A stretch of 64,000 nucleotides of DNA from Cymbidium sinense (GCA_021442155.1 JAKCPB010000366.1:248001-312000), one strand, 5' to 3'; shown: positions 37,867 through 49,779, counted from the first letter of the stretch. Translations and numbers: made by a program. The notes: generated from the letters alone by a model not told the origin.

Positions 37867-38519
37867 ATGTTGTATTCCATTAACGGATGGCCCCTCTTCA
37901 TCCGGATAATTCCATTAGGAATGATTCACCGCTTAAGCTTAAAAGGCTTAAACAAAACCTAAATTGGTGGAACAAGCATCATTTTAAAAATCTTTTTGCC
38001 AATCTTAAAAATATAAAATAATTAGTTTGTTCTCTTGAAGATACTATTTTGACTGACACTACTAAACTTGAGGAGTTGAGTGTAGCTAAAGATAACTTGG
38101 TTAAATATCAAAATATGGAAAAAACCTACTGGAGGCAAAAGGCTGCTAGCAAACATATTGCTGATGGTGACAGAAATACCAGGTACTTCCATGCTCTTTT
38201 CAAAAAAAGAAAGCCTTAAACTCTATTTAAAAAATTATAAATGATAACGGTAGTTGGATCATTGATAATAATGATATTAATGATTCTATCATACATTATT
38301 TTAAAAATTTATTAAACAATAACCCTTAGAAGCTCTTTCCAACTCACTCATTCCCTCAATGATTACTAATGATGACAACCACTCACTTAGTTTGCCCCTA
38401 TAAGTCGAGATTGGTAATATTCTCAATAGATGAACACTAATTCATTGGCTAAGGCTACGACTCAATTTTTTTTCAGCATTGTTGGCCTATTATTAAGTCT
38501 GACCTTGTCGATGCTGTCA

Positions 38520-39140
38520 TTGATTTTTTTTTATGGCAATCCTTTACCTAGATATTTTCTAGCACTTCCATGTTCTCATTCCCAAAATTAATAATCTTGA
38601 ATCTTGGGGCAATTTCAGACCTATCGCCTTTTCTTCTTTCATAAACTCATTGCTAAATTAATTGCCAATAGAATTAGTCCGCTACTACCTAAAATTATTT
38701 CCCCCAACCAAACTAGTTTCTTAAAAGTAGAGCTATATATACAACATTCACCAAGAGTCACATGACATTGATGCTTCTACAGAGGAGGTAACATCCTTTT
38801 AAATTGGACATCTCTAAAGCTTTTGGCAACCTCTTGAATTTCCTCTTCAAATTCTTCATTTGTTTGGCTTTTTTGACTATTTTATCCACCTCATTAAAAA
38901 TTGTATTACCAATGTTTGGTTCTCCGTTATCATGAATGGTGAGTCCCTTGGTTTTTTCCCTTCGATGCATGGTTTGAGACAAGGAGATCCCTTATCATCA
39001 TCTCTTTTTATTATTTCTATTGAATATCTTTCGAGGAGCCTTAATGATCTTTTCAACAATAATCCAAATATTTTTAGAACTCAAGGTGGTTCCTATCTCT
39101 CATCTTAGTTTTGTCGATGACTTTAATCTTTTGCAATGCC
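38520..39140 (+). pseudogene. LINE-C reverse transcriptase, broken
   Basis: Readable pieces are HIPKINNLESW.NFRPIAF (frameshifted), LIAKLIANRISPLLPKIIS near 38650-38705, LDISKAFGNL near 38805, VIMNGESLGFFPS and HGLRQGDPLSSSLF (38965-39010, intact QGDP), then SFVDDFNLLQC (39105-39135), which keeps two Asp in the FADD position. An 82-codon open frame (38860-39108) covers the central palm. Mutations elsewhere prevent a full enzyme. Confidence 0.84.
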
Positions 39141-40960
39141 TCTATTCATCACATTAAAACTATTAAGAATCTTTAAATAAATTTGGTAACAAAAGTGGTC
39201 TTTTCTTAACAATGGTAAAGTTGTTTCATTCCTTCTCTAAAATCCCTAGTAATAGAATCAACCAAATCTTGAGAATTACTAACTTTCAGCAACAATAACT
39301 TCCAATTAAATATCTTGGTGCTCCGCTTTTTAAAGGTCAGAAAAGATCACATCTCTTTGATGAGTTCCAAAAAAATCTCTAATAAAATTTTGTTTTGGGA
39401 ATTTCATTTACTCTCTTTGGTAGGCTCACTTTGATTAAGAGCACCCTTAACTCCATGCCTCTATATCTCATTCAAACCATTGTGCCAATTCTACCATTAA
39501 TGAATTGAGCCTCCTTAACAAATTCTGGTTCTAACAATTCTTCTAAAAGAATGCATTGGACCTCTTAGTGTAAAAGCTATGGCACACTTGGTGGTCTTGG
39601 ATGTAAGCCAATCAAGAAGTTATCACCGCTTTTCCTATAAACTTTGGTGGAATTTTAGAGCAACAATAGTCTTTGGGCTAATTTCATGATCAATGCCAGG
39701 GTAAGCACCCTCTCATTTGCCCCTATAGAGACTCTCCTATTTGGAAAAGACTTTGTTCCATCAAATGGGAAGTCAATCATTAATATCTTGGGGATTAACT
39801 CGAACCTCTTTCTTTTGGCAAGATAACTGAAAGGTGGGTCCATTGATGACTTACTTTCTACCCATTCCACTATTGCTATTAAAGTGAACTTTCTCAGAAT
39901 AATATGTGGAACAATAGTAAGTTTATTGATTATATTTCTTTCTCTTTTAAATAAGCTTACTACTATTCCTATCATTCCTAGCAATCATGATCGATCCTTT
40001 TAAGCTTTCTCAAAATGGTGATTTCAACCTTAAAAATATTTGGATTCATATTAAAGAAGCTCATGATTTTCCAATGTGTTTTTTAAATTTGGAATAACAC
40101 TATTCCTATTTCTTATTTTGTTCTAACTTGAAAAAAAACTTCATCCCTGACTTTGATGTGGGGTAAAGGTTTTACTTACCTTCAAAATGCTATCGCTTTC
40201 ACATTGAGAATGTGAATCATGTTAATTTGCTTCCAAACTTTGGATTTGGTATGATGATCTCTTTAACATTGAAAATTTAATGGCTCTTAACTTTATACCA
40301 ACTTCTTGAAGTTTATTTTGAAAACACTATTAAAGGCTTAAAGTCATAACCTGCTATCACTTTATTTGTTCATATGGATGGACGTAAATGATGCAAAACA
40401 TCGGGATTCCTATGAACACATGAGGATAATTGCTAGAATTAAAAATAAAATTGGACTTGTTTAATGCCAATTTAATTAACTACAATCAATTTAAAGGTTG
40501 TAAATTTGGCCAATAAACTGGTTTTAACTTGGATCCACCCAATGGTAAGGATGACAAGATTATTTATTGGGTAAAACCTCATGCTAATACTATTAAAATT
40601 AACATGGCTTTGTTTCAAAATGCTTCTGTGGTGGAATTTTAGAAACCTTAATGGTAAAGTCTTATGTGCTTTTATTACCCCTTAATACTTGCTCTATTCC
40701 TTTGTCGAGCTAATGGCGCTTACAAAGCTATTGAGATTTTCCTTCAAAAAGGTTGGCTCAATATTTGGATTGAGGTGGATGCCTATGCTGATTGATCTTT
40801 GACTTCCACCAAAATGGGCAATACTGAATTACCTTCTAAAGCGACTAGAGCTCTCCTCTCTCAACTCTATTTTAAAATCACTCATGTATGGAGTGAAGGT
40901 AATGCATGTGCATTACCTTGCTAATCTGGATGGATGGCATAAAATTCTTTGATCAACTTA
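39141..40960 (+). pseudogene. LINE-C ORF2 connection region and RNase H remnant
   Basis: Segments parallel LINE-B in order: YLGAPLFKGQK (about 39315-39345), KRMHWTS at 39549, GGLGCKP at 39593, KRLCSIKWE at 39746. Then comes the FIWMD.NDAKHR block (about 40370-40405) and the RNase H region, where IKINMAL, CFCGGIL, NIWIEVDAYAD and a W.EGNACA block (about 40590-40920) are visible. The NTDGS motif has decayed to NMAL. No continuous frame exists. Confidence 0.72.
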
Positions 40961-41634
40961 TACTTCCTAAACATTTATGGTTTGGTTAATTTGGACAATA
41001 CCGACTCCCTTACCTAAATTAATCCATCCTATTGGTTTGATTGTTACATTACATGTTTAACTATTATGAATGATCAACTTTGTTTAGTTTTGATGTTTCT
41101 GATTTTTTGATGCTAATTCTTACCCCTTTTTAGTTGCTGATCTCTATGGCATCTGTTGTTGGATTACTTACCCTAACCTTATTTGGGGTTTTACTACTAC
41201 TACTATTTTCACTGAAACCACTGCTTTTGGTAAGGTTTCTCCTATGGAGGGAGATGGATTATTTTATGCTTTTCTTCGCTTACAGGACGACTTCTTGCTA
41301 TCATTATTCTATTTATGGGTCCTATTATATTTTCCATTATATGATTAATGCTGTGTTTTTTCTCTTTTCCTTAATCTGGAAATTTGTTCATGGCCTCATG
41401 ACTTTGCCGTCTCATTATGTAATTGCTATAATTTTCTACAGCTTCATGGCATGCTCGAATTTATCTATCTTTTCTCTTTAATAGGTTGTGCCCCCTCCTA
41501 TGCTAACCTCACCTCCATTACTGTATGGAGAGCAACCGCAATAACCTTGATATTATTATGCTTGCAGGATGGGATTTATTCTTTATTTCATTATTTTACC
41601 GGGTGATGTTGGCTTACCTATTTTCCGCTTTTCT

Positions 41635-42070
41635 TGTCTGAAGGATTTCAATGATGGTTTTTTCTTGAACCCCTTTGAGTCTATGTTGTCCCCGTTCTTA
41701 CCGATTTATCTTATGGTGGGTGCAACAATTGTTGCTATTTTAATTGTTGGCGGTTGGATTATCGGGTCTTTAGTCCAACAGACTAATTCAAGGGTTATTT
41801 CTCTGATTGTCTTTGCTATTTGTGACTGGGCTGTTGCTTATCATCTGATATTTGTGGACTACTTAATCCTTTGCTTTTTATTTCATCCTATTTCTATAAG
41901 ACACGTGTAGATCCCTATGTTATCTTATGCACTGTCTATTCTGAATGGGTGGTTCTATGGTCGCCTAGTGTATATCTTGTTTGTTTCTCTTTTATTTGTT
42001 GTCTTGGTTTTTCTAATTGTTCTTCCTAATCTCATCTCCCCAACATGTATGGAGAGACACTGTTATACCC

Positions 42071-42114
<44 letters not shown>

Positions 42115-42800
42115 TTCTCCTTCCAGGATTAGACTTTCTTTTTGTCTTCTTTCCACTACTAATTATTGTTTAACTTTGGTTTGTTTTTCTTTGTCTTGAA
42201 GGATTCCAATGTTGGCTCTCCTTTGAACCCCTTCTGTTTATGTTGTATTCACTATTTTATTTTGGTTTATCTTATGGTGGGTGTAATAATGGCTTTGTTA
42301 TTTTATTTTTGTTTGTGATTATGCTACTACCTACTTGGTTACTAACTAATGCACCTATTCGAATGGGTGGCTTTATTAACTAGTCATTATTTATCTTGTT
42401 GTCTTGTCTTTTACCCATCTCTTGGTTTTTTTCAGATTCCAATGTTAGCTCTCCTTTGAACCCCTAAGTGTCTATGATTTCTCTATTTTTATATTGGATT
42501 ATCTTATGGTGAAATAATTATTTGCTATTTTATCTATTATTGGGACTTTAGGGTCCTATGTCCAAGTACCTTATGGGTTTACATCTTCTTTGTGTTGTGT
42601 TACTACTTATCACCGATATCGTGGACTACTTAATCTGCGCTATTTTTTCCATCTTGGTTCGATAGACTTGTATCCCCGTGATTATGCTTCTATCTACTTG
42701 GTTATTATCTTATGCATCGCCTATTCGAATGGGTGGTTCTATGGACGCCTTTTGCTATCTTTCTATCTTGGTTGTTTGCTGATTATCGGTTTTATGCCCA
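41635..42800 (+). repeat. Imperfect internal repeats in the LINE-C 3' region
   Basis: Three units begin near 41639, 42197 and 42433 with GGATT.CAATG.TGG-like words followed by TTGAACCCC, a TATTTTGGTTTATCTTATGG-like phrase and GTG(T/C)AA. The first and third also share a CGAATGGGTGGTTCTATGG-like phrase near their ends (about 41942 and 42725); the middle has CGAATGGGTGGC at 42359. Unit lengths vary (about 560, 236 and 370 bp), so indels are large. This explains part of the extra length relative to LINE-B. Confidence 0.75.
42071..42114. repeat. (TTA)n microsatellite
   Basis: About 14 TTA/ATT trinucleotides in a row within the LINE-C 3' region. This run alone creates the poly-Ile and poly-Leu tracts in the overlapping open frames at 41917-42199. 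Confidence 0.97.
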
Positions 42801-43775
42801 AGATGCAGGGTCGCCTTTTGTCTGCCTTTATTTGTTTATGGGATGCATCCTATTTCCTGTGGTTACTGGTACAACTAATTTGTTGTTGCATTCTCACCTT
42901 GGTCCTGTTAGACTTTTGCATCACTTGTTATATTTGGGTTTGTCCTTGCTTTACATTTGCTTAACTTCTACAATGGTTATTAATAAGAGGTTGTTAACAT
43001 GCGGCTTGGATTTCCTGACTATACCGGTCGACTCGAAAGTTTCATATATGTCTCATATGTTTGGCTCATTGATTTGCTTAGTGGATTTCAGGTTGTTTTT
43101 CTGCTCTTGTGGTGGGTATGACCTAATTATACTCTTGGCTATGGTTTTAAAAGGATTCTAGCAAAGATGACTCATTCTCATATGTATAGGGATTCTCATG
43201 CTATGGTGACTATATTGATGATAATTTTCCGCATGGGACCCCTTATCTTCGCTCTTTGCTATCTCCTTTCTATATTATATATGGATTTGTTTAGTTTAGG
43301 GACTAAGGCCCATAAGACTTTCAACAAATGGTCTACTTTCTTCTCACGTTTGTAGGCTGATATTGTGATGATTTCTCCTTCTTTTTTCTGATGTAACCCT
43401 TCCAAGTTTGATGCTCATATTTGATTCCTCTAATTTGTGAGCCTTCTTTCACACTTCTCTATAATTTTCCTCGCTTTATGCCGCTTCACTTTTCACTTTA
43501 ATAGTTCTAATTTCTATCTTTCTTCATTTTTGATGCACTTCTTTTTCTCTTGCTTTGTTCACGGCATGCATTTTGTCATCCTAAGAGCTTTGGCCTGATC
43601 TCTCCATTGGCTTATCTATGTTAATCATTTGTATCTTTTGTTTTACTTTTCTTATTTATTTTGCTTATTGTACTTAGATAATAAAGCTCTTGAAAGAGTT
43701 TGAGTTTTTCCCTTAAGGATCTTGTAACCTTTTTTTGGCAATAAAATTCATATATGGGTTTCCCAAAAAATAAAA

Positions 43776-45788
43776 AATAAAAAAAACCCTAAACCCTAAA
43801 CCCTAACCTTAAACCCTAAATTGTAAAACCCTAAACCCTAAAAACCTCAACCTAAATTTTAAAATAAAAAATTAAACTTAAACCTCAAAAATAAAATAAA
43901 AATGTAACTAAATTAAAAAATAAACCTAAACCTAAACCTAAATTGAAAAATAAACTAAAATAAAAAACATAAACTAAAATTAATAAACCTAAAATAAATC
44001 AACTAAACTAAATAAAATAAAAAATAAACCTAAATAAAATAAATAAAATTAAAATAAAATAAAATACTAAAACTAAATAAACTAATAAATAATAAAATAA
44101 ACCTAAACACCTAAACCTAAACTAAATAAAAACTAAACCTAAACCTAAAATAAACTATAAACCTAAACTAAAAAAATAAACTAAACTAAATAAACTAATA
44201 ACCTAAAAATCCTAAACTAAAACTAAAACTAAACAAACTAATAACCTAATAAACTAACCTAAAAAAACCTAATGTAAATACTAAATAACTAAATTATAAA
44301 TTTAAACTTAAAAACCCTAAACTTAAATAAACTTAAAAACTAAACCTAAACTAAACTAACCTAACTAAACCTAAAACTAAACTAACTAATAAACTAAACA
44401 ACTAAACCTAAACTAAACTAAACAAAACCTAACTAAACCCTAAAATCTTAAACCTAAAATACTAAAACTAAAAAATAAATAAACCTAAACCTAAACCTAA
44501 AACCCTAAACCTTAAACTTAAACCCTAAACCCTAAATTAAACCTAACCTAAACCTAAACTTAAATCCAAAACTAAACCTAAACTAAGCTCTAAACCTAAA
44601 ACCTAAAACCCAATAAACTAAACCATAAACCCTAAACCCTAAACCCAAAAAACACAAACTAAACCCTAAACCAAAACCTAAAATATCTTAAACCTAAACA
44701 CTAAACAAACATTAACCCTAATCTAAATCCTAAACTAAACCTAAACCTAAACTAAAATTAAAACTAAACCTAAAATAAAAAATAAAATTAAACTAAAATA
44801 AAATAAATAAAACCTAAACTAATCTAAAAAATAGAATAAGCCTAAAAATAAAAAAAAATTAATAAAATAAAAACTAAACATAAAATAAAAATTAATTAAA
44901 CTGAAAATAAAATAAAATAAAAATTGAATTTAAACCTAAACCTAAAAAATAAACCTAAAAATAAATAAAAAATAAAACTTAAGCCCTAAAATAAAAAAAA
45001 CCTAAACATCAAGTAAAAATAAAATAAATAAAATAAAATAAACCTAGACTAAAATAAACTAAACTAAGATTAATAAACCTAAACCTAAACCAAAAATAAA
45101 CTAAACCTAAACATGAACTAAATACAAAATATAAACTAAAAATAAACCTAATCCTAAACTAAAAAATAAAACCTAAAAATAAATCTAAAATAAAAAGCTA
45201 TAACCTAAACCTAAAAAAAGAAAATAAAAACCTAAAGCTAAACATAAAAATAAAAAATAAAACATAAACCTAAAAAATAAAATTAAAATAAAATTAAACT
45301 AAAAAATAAACCTAAACCTAAACCTAAACTTCAAAAAAAAAATGCCCTAAACTAAATCTAATAAACCCAAAATAAATAAACTAAATTAAATAAAAATGAA
45401 AATGAACCTAAATAGATATAAAAAATAAACTAAATAAACCTAAACCTATTGATTTACTTAATTTTAAAATGTTAAAAATAAATTAATAAATAAATAAAAC
45501 CCTATAACCTAAATCCTAAACCCTAAACCCTAAATACCCTAAACTGTAAATTCTAAACCCTAAATGCTAAACCTTAAACGTTAAACTGTAATCCTAACCC
45601 TAAACCCTAAACAAAATAAACTAAACCTAAACCCTAAACCTAAAACCTAAACCCAAACCATAAAACCCTAAACCTAAACTCACCCTAAACTAAACCCTAA
45701 ACCTAAACCCTAAACTAACCCTAAATATCCCTAAACCAAACAAACTAAAATCTAAACCTAAATAAACCCCAAACCCTAAACCCTAAAA
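43776..45788 (+). repeat. Telomere-derived array and satellite modules
   Basis: Begins with CCCTAAACCCTAAA directly at the LINE-C A-tail, then TAAA-rich modules and CCTAAACTAAA patches, with CCCTAAA islands near 44500-44530, 44620-44650, 45500-45780. A satellite tag copy (TTGATTTACTTAATTTTAAA) lies at 45449-45468. There is no gene. Confidence 0.87.
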
Positions 45789-48015
45789 CATGACCTGGTG
45801 ATGTTGGTGGATAAATATAAATAAATATAAATAAAGTACATAACTGTGGATATGGAGGTGGTTAAGAAATGGAGGTAATGGTGGAATATAAATAAGGATC
45901 GCTAAGAGGTGGGGTGGTATAACCGGAGAAACTAAAAATGACCAATACTACTTATGGAACTCTTTACATTATTCTAGTTGTGGTTTTGATTATATGAGTG
46001 CACATTTATCTATGTCACCACTTCAATCTAAAAACTTGGTCTCTTTACATGAAATCAAAAAGATGAAATATTGAATCTGAATTTATTCTTTATTAAAAAA
46101 CACCTTAAACCTTAAACCCTAAACCCTAAACCCTAAATCCTAATCCATAAACCCTAAAAACCCTAAAGTCTAAACACTAAACCCTAAACCCTAAACCCTA
46201 AACCCTAAGTTCTAAACCCTAAAACTCTAAACCATAAACCTTAAACCCTAAACCCCAAACCATAAACGTAAAACCCTAAACTAACCCTAAACTCTAAAGC
46301 CTAAACCATAAAACCAAAACTCTAAAACTTATAAACCTAACGCTAAACTAAATTGAACTTTAAAATAAATAAATAAATAATCTTAACTAAAATAAAAAAA
46401 TAAAATAAAATAAAAAACCTAAACATAAAAATAAAAATAAAAACTAAAATAAAATAAAATAAATAAACCTAAAGATAAATAAAAAAAATAATAAATAAAC
46501 CTAAAATAAAAAATAAAATAAACTTAAAATTAAACCTAAAAAACTAAACTTAAAATAAATAAAATAAACCTAAACTAAATAAATAAAACCTAAACCAAAA
46601 TAAAATAAAATAAACAAAATAAAATAAACCTAAACTAAAAAAATAAACTAAACTAAAATAAATAAAACATAAACCTAAAACTAAAATAAACTAAACTTAA
46701 ACCTATACCTAAACTAAATTAAATGAAACAAAATAAAAATAAATTAATCCTAAACATGAACCTAAACCAAAAATAAAAAATAAAACCTTAAAATAAATCT
46801 AAAATAAAAACCTAAAACCTAAACTTAAAAAGATAAAATAAAAATTGAAACTTAAATTTAAAAATAAAAAATAAAACATAAACCTAAAAAAGAAAATAAA
46901 AATAAAACAAAACTAAAATAAATAAACTAAACAAAATAAAATTAAAAATAAACCTAAGTAAAAATTTAAAATAAATTAAACTAAAATAAATAAAAAATAA
47001 AATATATATAAATAAAACTAAACATACTAGTTTACTTAATTTAAGAAAAATAAATAAATAATAAAAAAATCGTAAACCCTAAATCGTAAATCTAAAAACC
47101 CTAAACCATAAATCCTAAACAATAAACCCTAAACCTTAAACCCTAAACCTTAAACCCTAAAGCCTAAACCCTAAACCCTAACCCCTAAATCCTAAACCCT
47201 AAACCCTAAACCTTAAAACTCAAAACCATAAATCCTAAAACCTAAACCCCAAAACCCTAAATCCTAAACCATAAACCATAAACTAACCCTAAACCTTAAT
47301 GCATAAACCCTAGAACCTAAACTCTAAAACCTAAAACTTAAACCTAAAATAAATGAAAACTAAAAATAAAATAAATAAAAAAAATCTAAACTTAAATAAA
47401 ATAAAAAAACAAAATAAAATAAAAACCTAAACCTAAACAAACCTAAAATAAAAATAAAACTAAAATAAAATAAAATAAATAAACCTAAAAAAAACTAAAT
47501 AAAATAAAAACTAAACCTAAAATAAAATAAAATAAACCAAATAAACTAAATAAAAAAATTTAACCTAAAATAAAATAAATAAAAATAAACCTAAACCTAA
47601 AAATAAAATATAATAAACCTAAACTAATAAACTAAATAAAATAAATAAACTTAAACCTAAATCTAAAGTAAAAAAACCTAAACCTAAACTAAATAAAATA
47701 AAATAAACTAAACCTAAACCTAAACTAAAAAATAAATCTTAAAAATATACCTAAAATAATAACCTAAAACCTAAACCTAAAAAGATTAAATAAAGACTGA
47801 AACTTAAACCTAAAAATAAAAAATAAAATAATAACCTACAATGTAAAATAAAAATAAAATAAAACTAAAATAAATAAACCTAAAATAAATAAACTAAACT
47901 AAATAAAAATAAAAAAATCTAATTAAAAATTAAAAATAAAATAAACTAAAATAAATAAAAAATAAACTATATAATCTAAATAAACCTAAACCTACCAAAT
48001 TTTACTTAAAATAAT
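45447..48015 (+). repeat. Recurring satellite tag (right group)
   Basis: Tag copies at about 45447 (GATTTACTTAATTTT), 47025 (ACTAGTTTACTTAATTTAAG) and 47991 (CCAAATTTTACTTAAAATAA). Each sits after an AAATAAACCTAAACC-type phrase and before A-rich sequence and CCCTAAA units, the same context as in the 28-35 kb group, although LINE-C lies between the groups. Confidence 0.68.
45789..46100 (+). pseudogene. Glycine-rich RNA-binding protein retrocopy fragment (copy 4)
   Basis: GATGTTGGTGGATA, then an internal stretch of TAAATATAAATAAA not found in the other copies, then GGATATGGAGGTGG and ATGGAGGTAATGGTGG (Gly-rich codons), and CCGGAGAAACTAA, which equals the terminal RN-stop. The UTR-like part (TATGGAACTC, TCTAGTTG, TTTATCTATGTCA, AAACTTGGT, GAAATATTGAATCTGAAT) parallels copy 1 closely and ends TTATTAAAAAACACC before telomeric repeat. 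It is dead, with stops and the inserted A/T stretch. Confidence 0.68.
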
Positions 48016-48523
48016 AAAAAACCCTAAACCTAAAATCTAAAACAATAAACCCTAAACCAAGCAAATTCTAAACCCTAAACCTAAACCCTAAACCTCAACT
48101 AAAAAACTAAACTAAACTAATCAAACTAACTAAACTATAACCTAAGTAAAACCTAACTAAAACCCAAAACTAAACAAACCTAAACTTAAACCTAAACTAA
48201 AATAAACCCTAAACCTAAAACCTAAAATAAATCTAAAACTCTAAACCTAACCCTAAAACCTAAATTAAACCTAAACTAAAATAAAACCTAAATAAAAAAA
48301 CTAACTAAACCTAAATAAACCTAAACTTAAACCTAAACTAAAATAAACCTAAAAAACTAAACTAAAACTAATTAAACTAAAAAACCTAATAAAACTAAAC
48401 CTAATAAACTAAATAAAAAACCTAAATAAATAAATAAAATAAATAAACCTAAATAAACATAAACATAAACCTAAAACCTTAAACATAAAATAACTACACC
48501 AAAACAAAATTAAAAATAATAAA
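46101..48523 (+). repeat. Telomere-derived array and satellite modules
   Basis: CCCTAAA-rich at 46105-46330 and 47065-47340; TAAA-rich modules between and after; CTAAAC-type patch at 48060-48500. No gene. Confidence 0.87.
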
Positions 48524-48846
48524 ATGAAATGATTAAATGGGATGAGCTAACTGTGGAGGTGGAAGAGGGAGAAATAATGGATATGATGGGGGATCCTGCA
48601 ACTCAAAAGGAGATGGTGGTTCTAATAGGAACTAGAGAATTGAAGAATAGTAGATCCGATCAGCTCCTTATGGAACTCCATCTTTATAGTAAAGATGGAT
48701 CTAATTATCTATGGTTTTTGATTTGCTCTATGCATGCCCATTTTTTATCTATGTCATCGCTTGTGTCTTAGAAAACATGGTGTGCTACTTGGTTGATGAT
48801 ATCGAAAATAAGACAAGTTCAATATGAATTTTCTTTATTAAATAAG
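48524..48846 (+). pseudogene. Glycine-rich RNA-binding protein retrocopy fragment (copy 5)
   Basis: GTGGAGGTGGAAGAGGGAG and GGATATGATGGGGGATC are decayed Gly-rich codons. GGAGATGGTGGTTCTAATAG matches the GGGGSDG codons of copy 1 (121-136). The UTR-like segment is the closest to copy 1 of all copies: TTATGGAACTCCATCTTTAT, TTTTTGATTTGCTCTATGCA, TTTTTTATCTATGTCATCGC, GTGTGCTACTTGGTTGATGA. It ends TTTCTTTATTAAATAAGG before CTAAAC repeats. The 80-codon frame at 48529-48771 is out of the original frame. Confidence 0.72.
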
Positions 48847-49194
48847 GCTATAAACACTAAAACTTAAACCCTAAACCCTAATCTAAAACATTAACCCTAA
48901 ACCTTAAACCTTAAATCCTAAACCCTAAAAACCCTAAACCCTAAACCACGAAAAAGCTTAAATCCTTAGCCCTAAACCCTAAACCCTAAAATCCAAAAGC
49001 CTAAACGCTAAACCTTAAACCCTAAAACCTAATACCCTAAACCCTAAACCTTAAATCCTAAAACTTACAAACCTAAACCCTAAACCCTTAACCTTAAACC
49101 CTACACCCTAATCCCTAAACCCTAAACCCTAAACCCTAAAACATAAAAACCTAAACTTAAACTAAATAAATCCTAAAAATAAAATAAATAAATA
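48847..49194 (+). repeat. CCCTAAA-rich array
   Basis: Fairly good CCCTAAA units with variants between GR-RBP copy 5 and the RTE element, turning TAAA-rich in the last 60 bases, into which the RTE inserted. Confidence 0.9.
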
Positions 49195-49208
49195 AACATA
49201 AACCTACA
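49195..49208. repeat. RTE target-site duplication, left copy
   Basis: AACATAAACCTACA is found here and again at 52237-52250 on the other side of the element. It is a variant of the CCTAAA repeat and shows that the insertion landed inside the array. Confidence 0.85.
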
Positions 49209-49779
49209 ACAATAACAACAACAAGAAGCCTTAATCCCACTAGGTGGGGTCGGCTACATGAATCCTTCGTCTCCATTGTGTCCTATTATGTGTCAACTTA
49301 TCATTTAAATCAAGTATACTAAGATCATTTTGTATACATCTTAACCAAGTCTTTTTAGGTCTACCTCTACCTTTCATAACATAGGGAAAATCTAATGCAT
49401 ATACTCTCCTATCGAGTCATCGGACGGCCGATGCTTTATGTGGCCAAACCATCTAAGGTGACACTCTAATCTATACCACCAGAGCTACTCCAATAATATA
49501 CTCATTTTGCATTCTATCTCTAAGAGTAAAGTCACTCATCCACCTAAGCATCCTCATCTCTATAACAGTTAACTTAGTCTTATGTTTCTCTTTTATTGGC
49601 CAACATTCTACACCATAAGTCATTGCAGGTCTTACCACCATCTAATAAAATTTTGCCTTAAGTTTATGTGGAACTTTTCTATCACATAATAGGCCAGATG
49701 CATTCCTCCACTTCAACCATCCAACTTGAATTCTACTAATAACATCTCCATCTATTTCACCATCATTTTAAACTAAATA

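Larger units (their letters stand above)
35581..43775 (+). mobile_element. LINE-C, most complete copy of the telomeric-array LINE family (8.2 kb)
   Basis: Order: pyrimidine-rich leader (from about 35586), ORF1 with DUF4283-like region and zinc knuckle (about 35800-36410), ORF1 tail (to about 37080), ORF2 endonuclease (37161-37860), linker, RT (about 38520-39135), connection, RNase H (about 40560-40960), and a 2.8 kb T-rich 3' region ending near 43775. The tail GGCAATAAAATTCA, GGGTTTCCC and an A-rich run (A6, TA5, TA8) is followed directly by CCCTAAACCCTAAA. Both flanks are telomeric repeat. Frames are broken by many one-base losses, so the copy is inactive as read. Confidence 0.88.
40961..43775 (+). 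mobile_element. LINE-C 3' region, T-rich, 2.8 kb
   Basis: T-rich sequence after ORF2, longer than that of LINE-B. It holds several open frames of 60-149 codons (for example 41134-41481, 41569-41910, 42590-42964, 42712-43161), all strongly hydrophobic. They overlap in different frames and appear only because T-rich codons encode Phe, Leu, Ile and Val. The end (TAATAAAGCTCTTGAAAGAG, GGATCTTGTAACC, AATAAAATTCA) contains possible AATAAA poly(A) signals near 43679 and 43741. Confidence 0.8.

Noticed and set aside
41134..43161. A cluster of hydrophobic open frames (60-149 codons) that could be read as membrane proteins
   Set aside because: They overlap in different frames of T-rich LINE 3' sequence, share no conserved order with the equivalent region of LINE-B, and one contains a (TTA)n run. 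T-rich codons alone give Phe, Leu and Ile.
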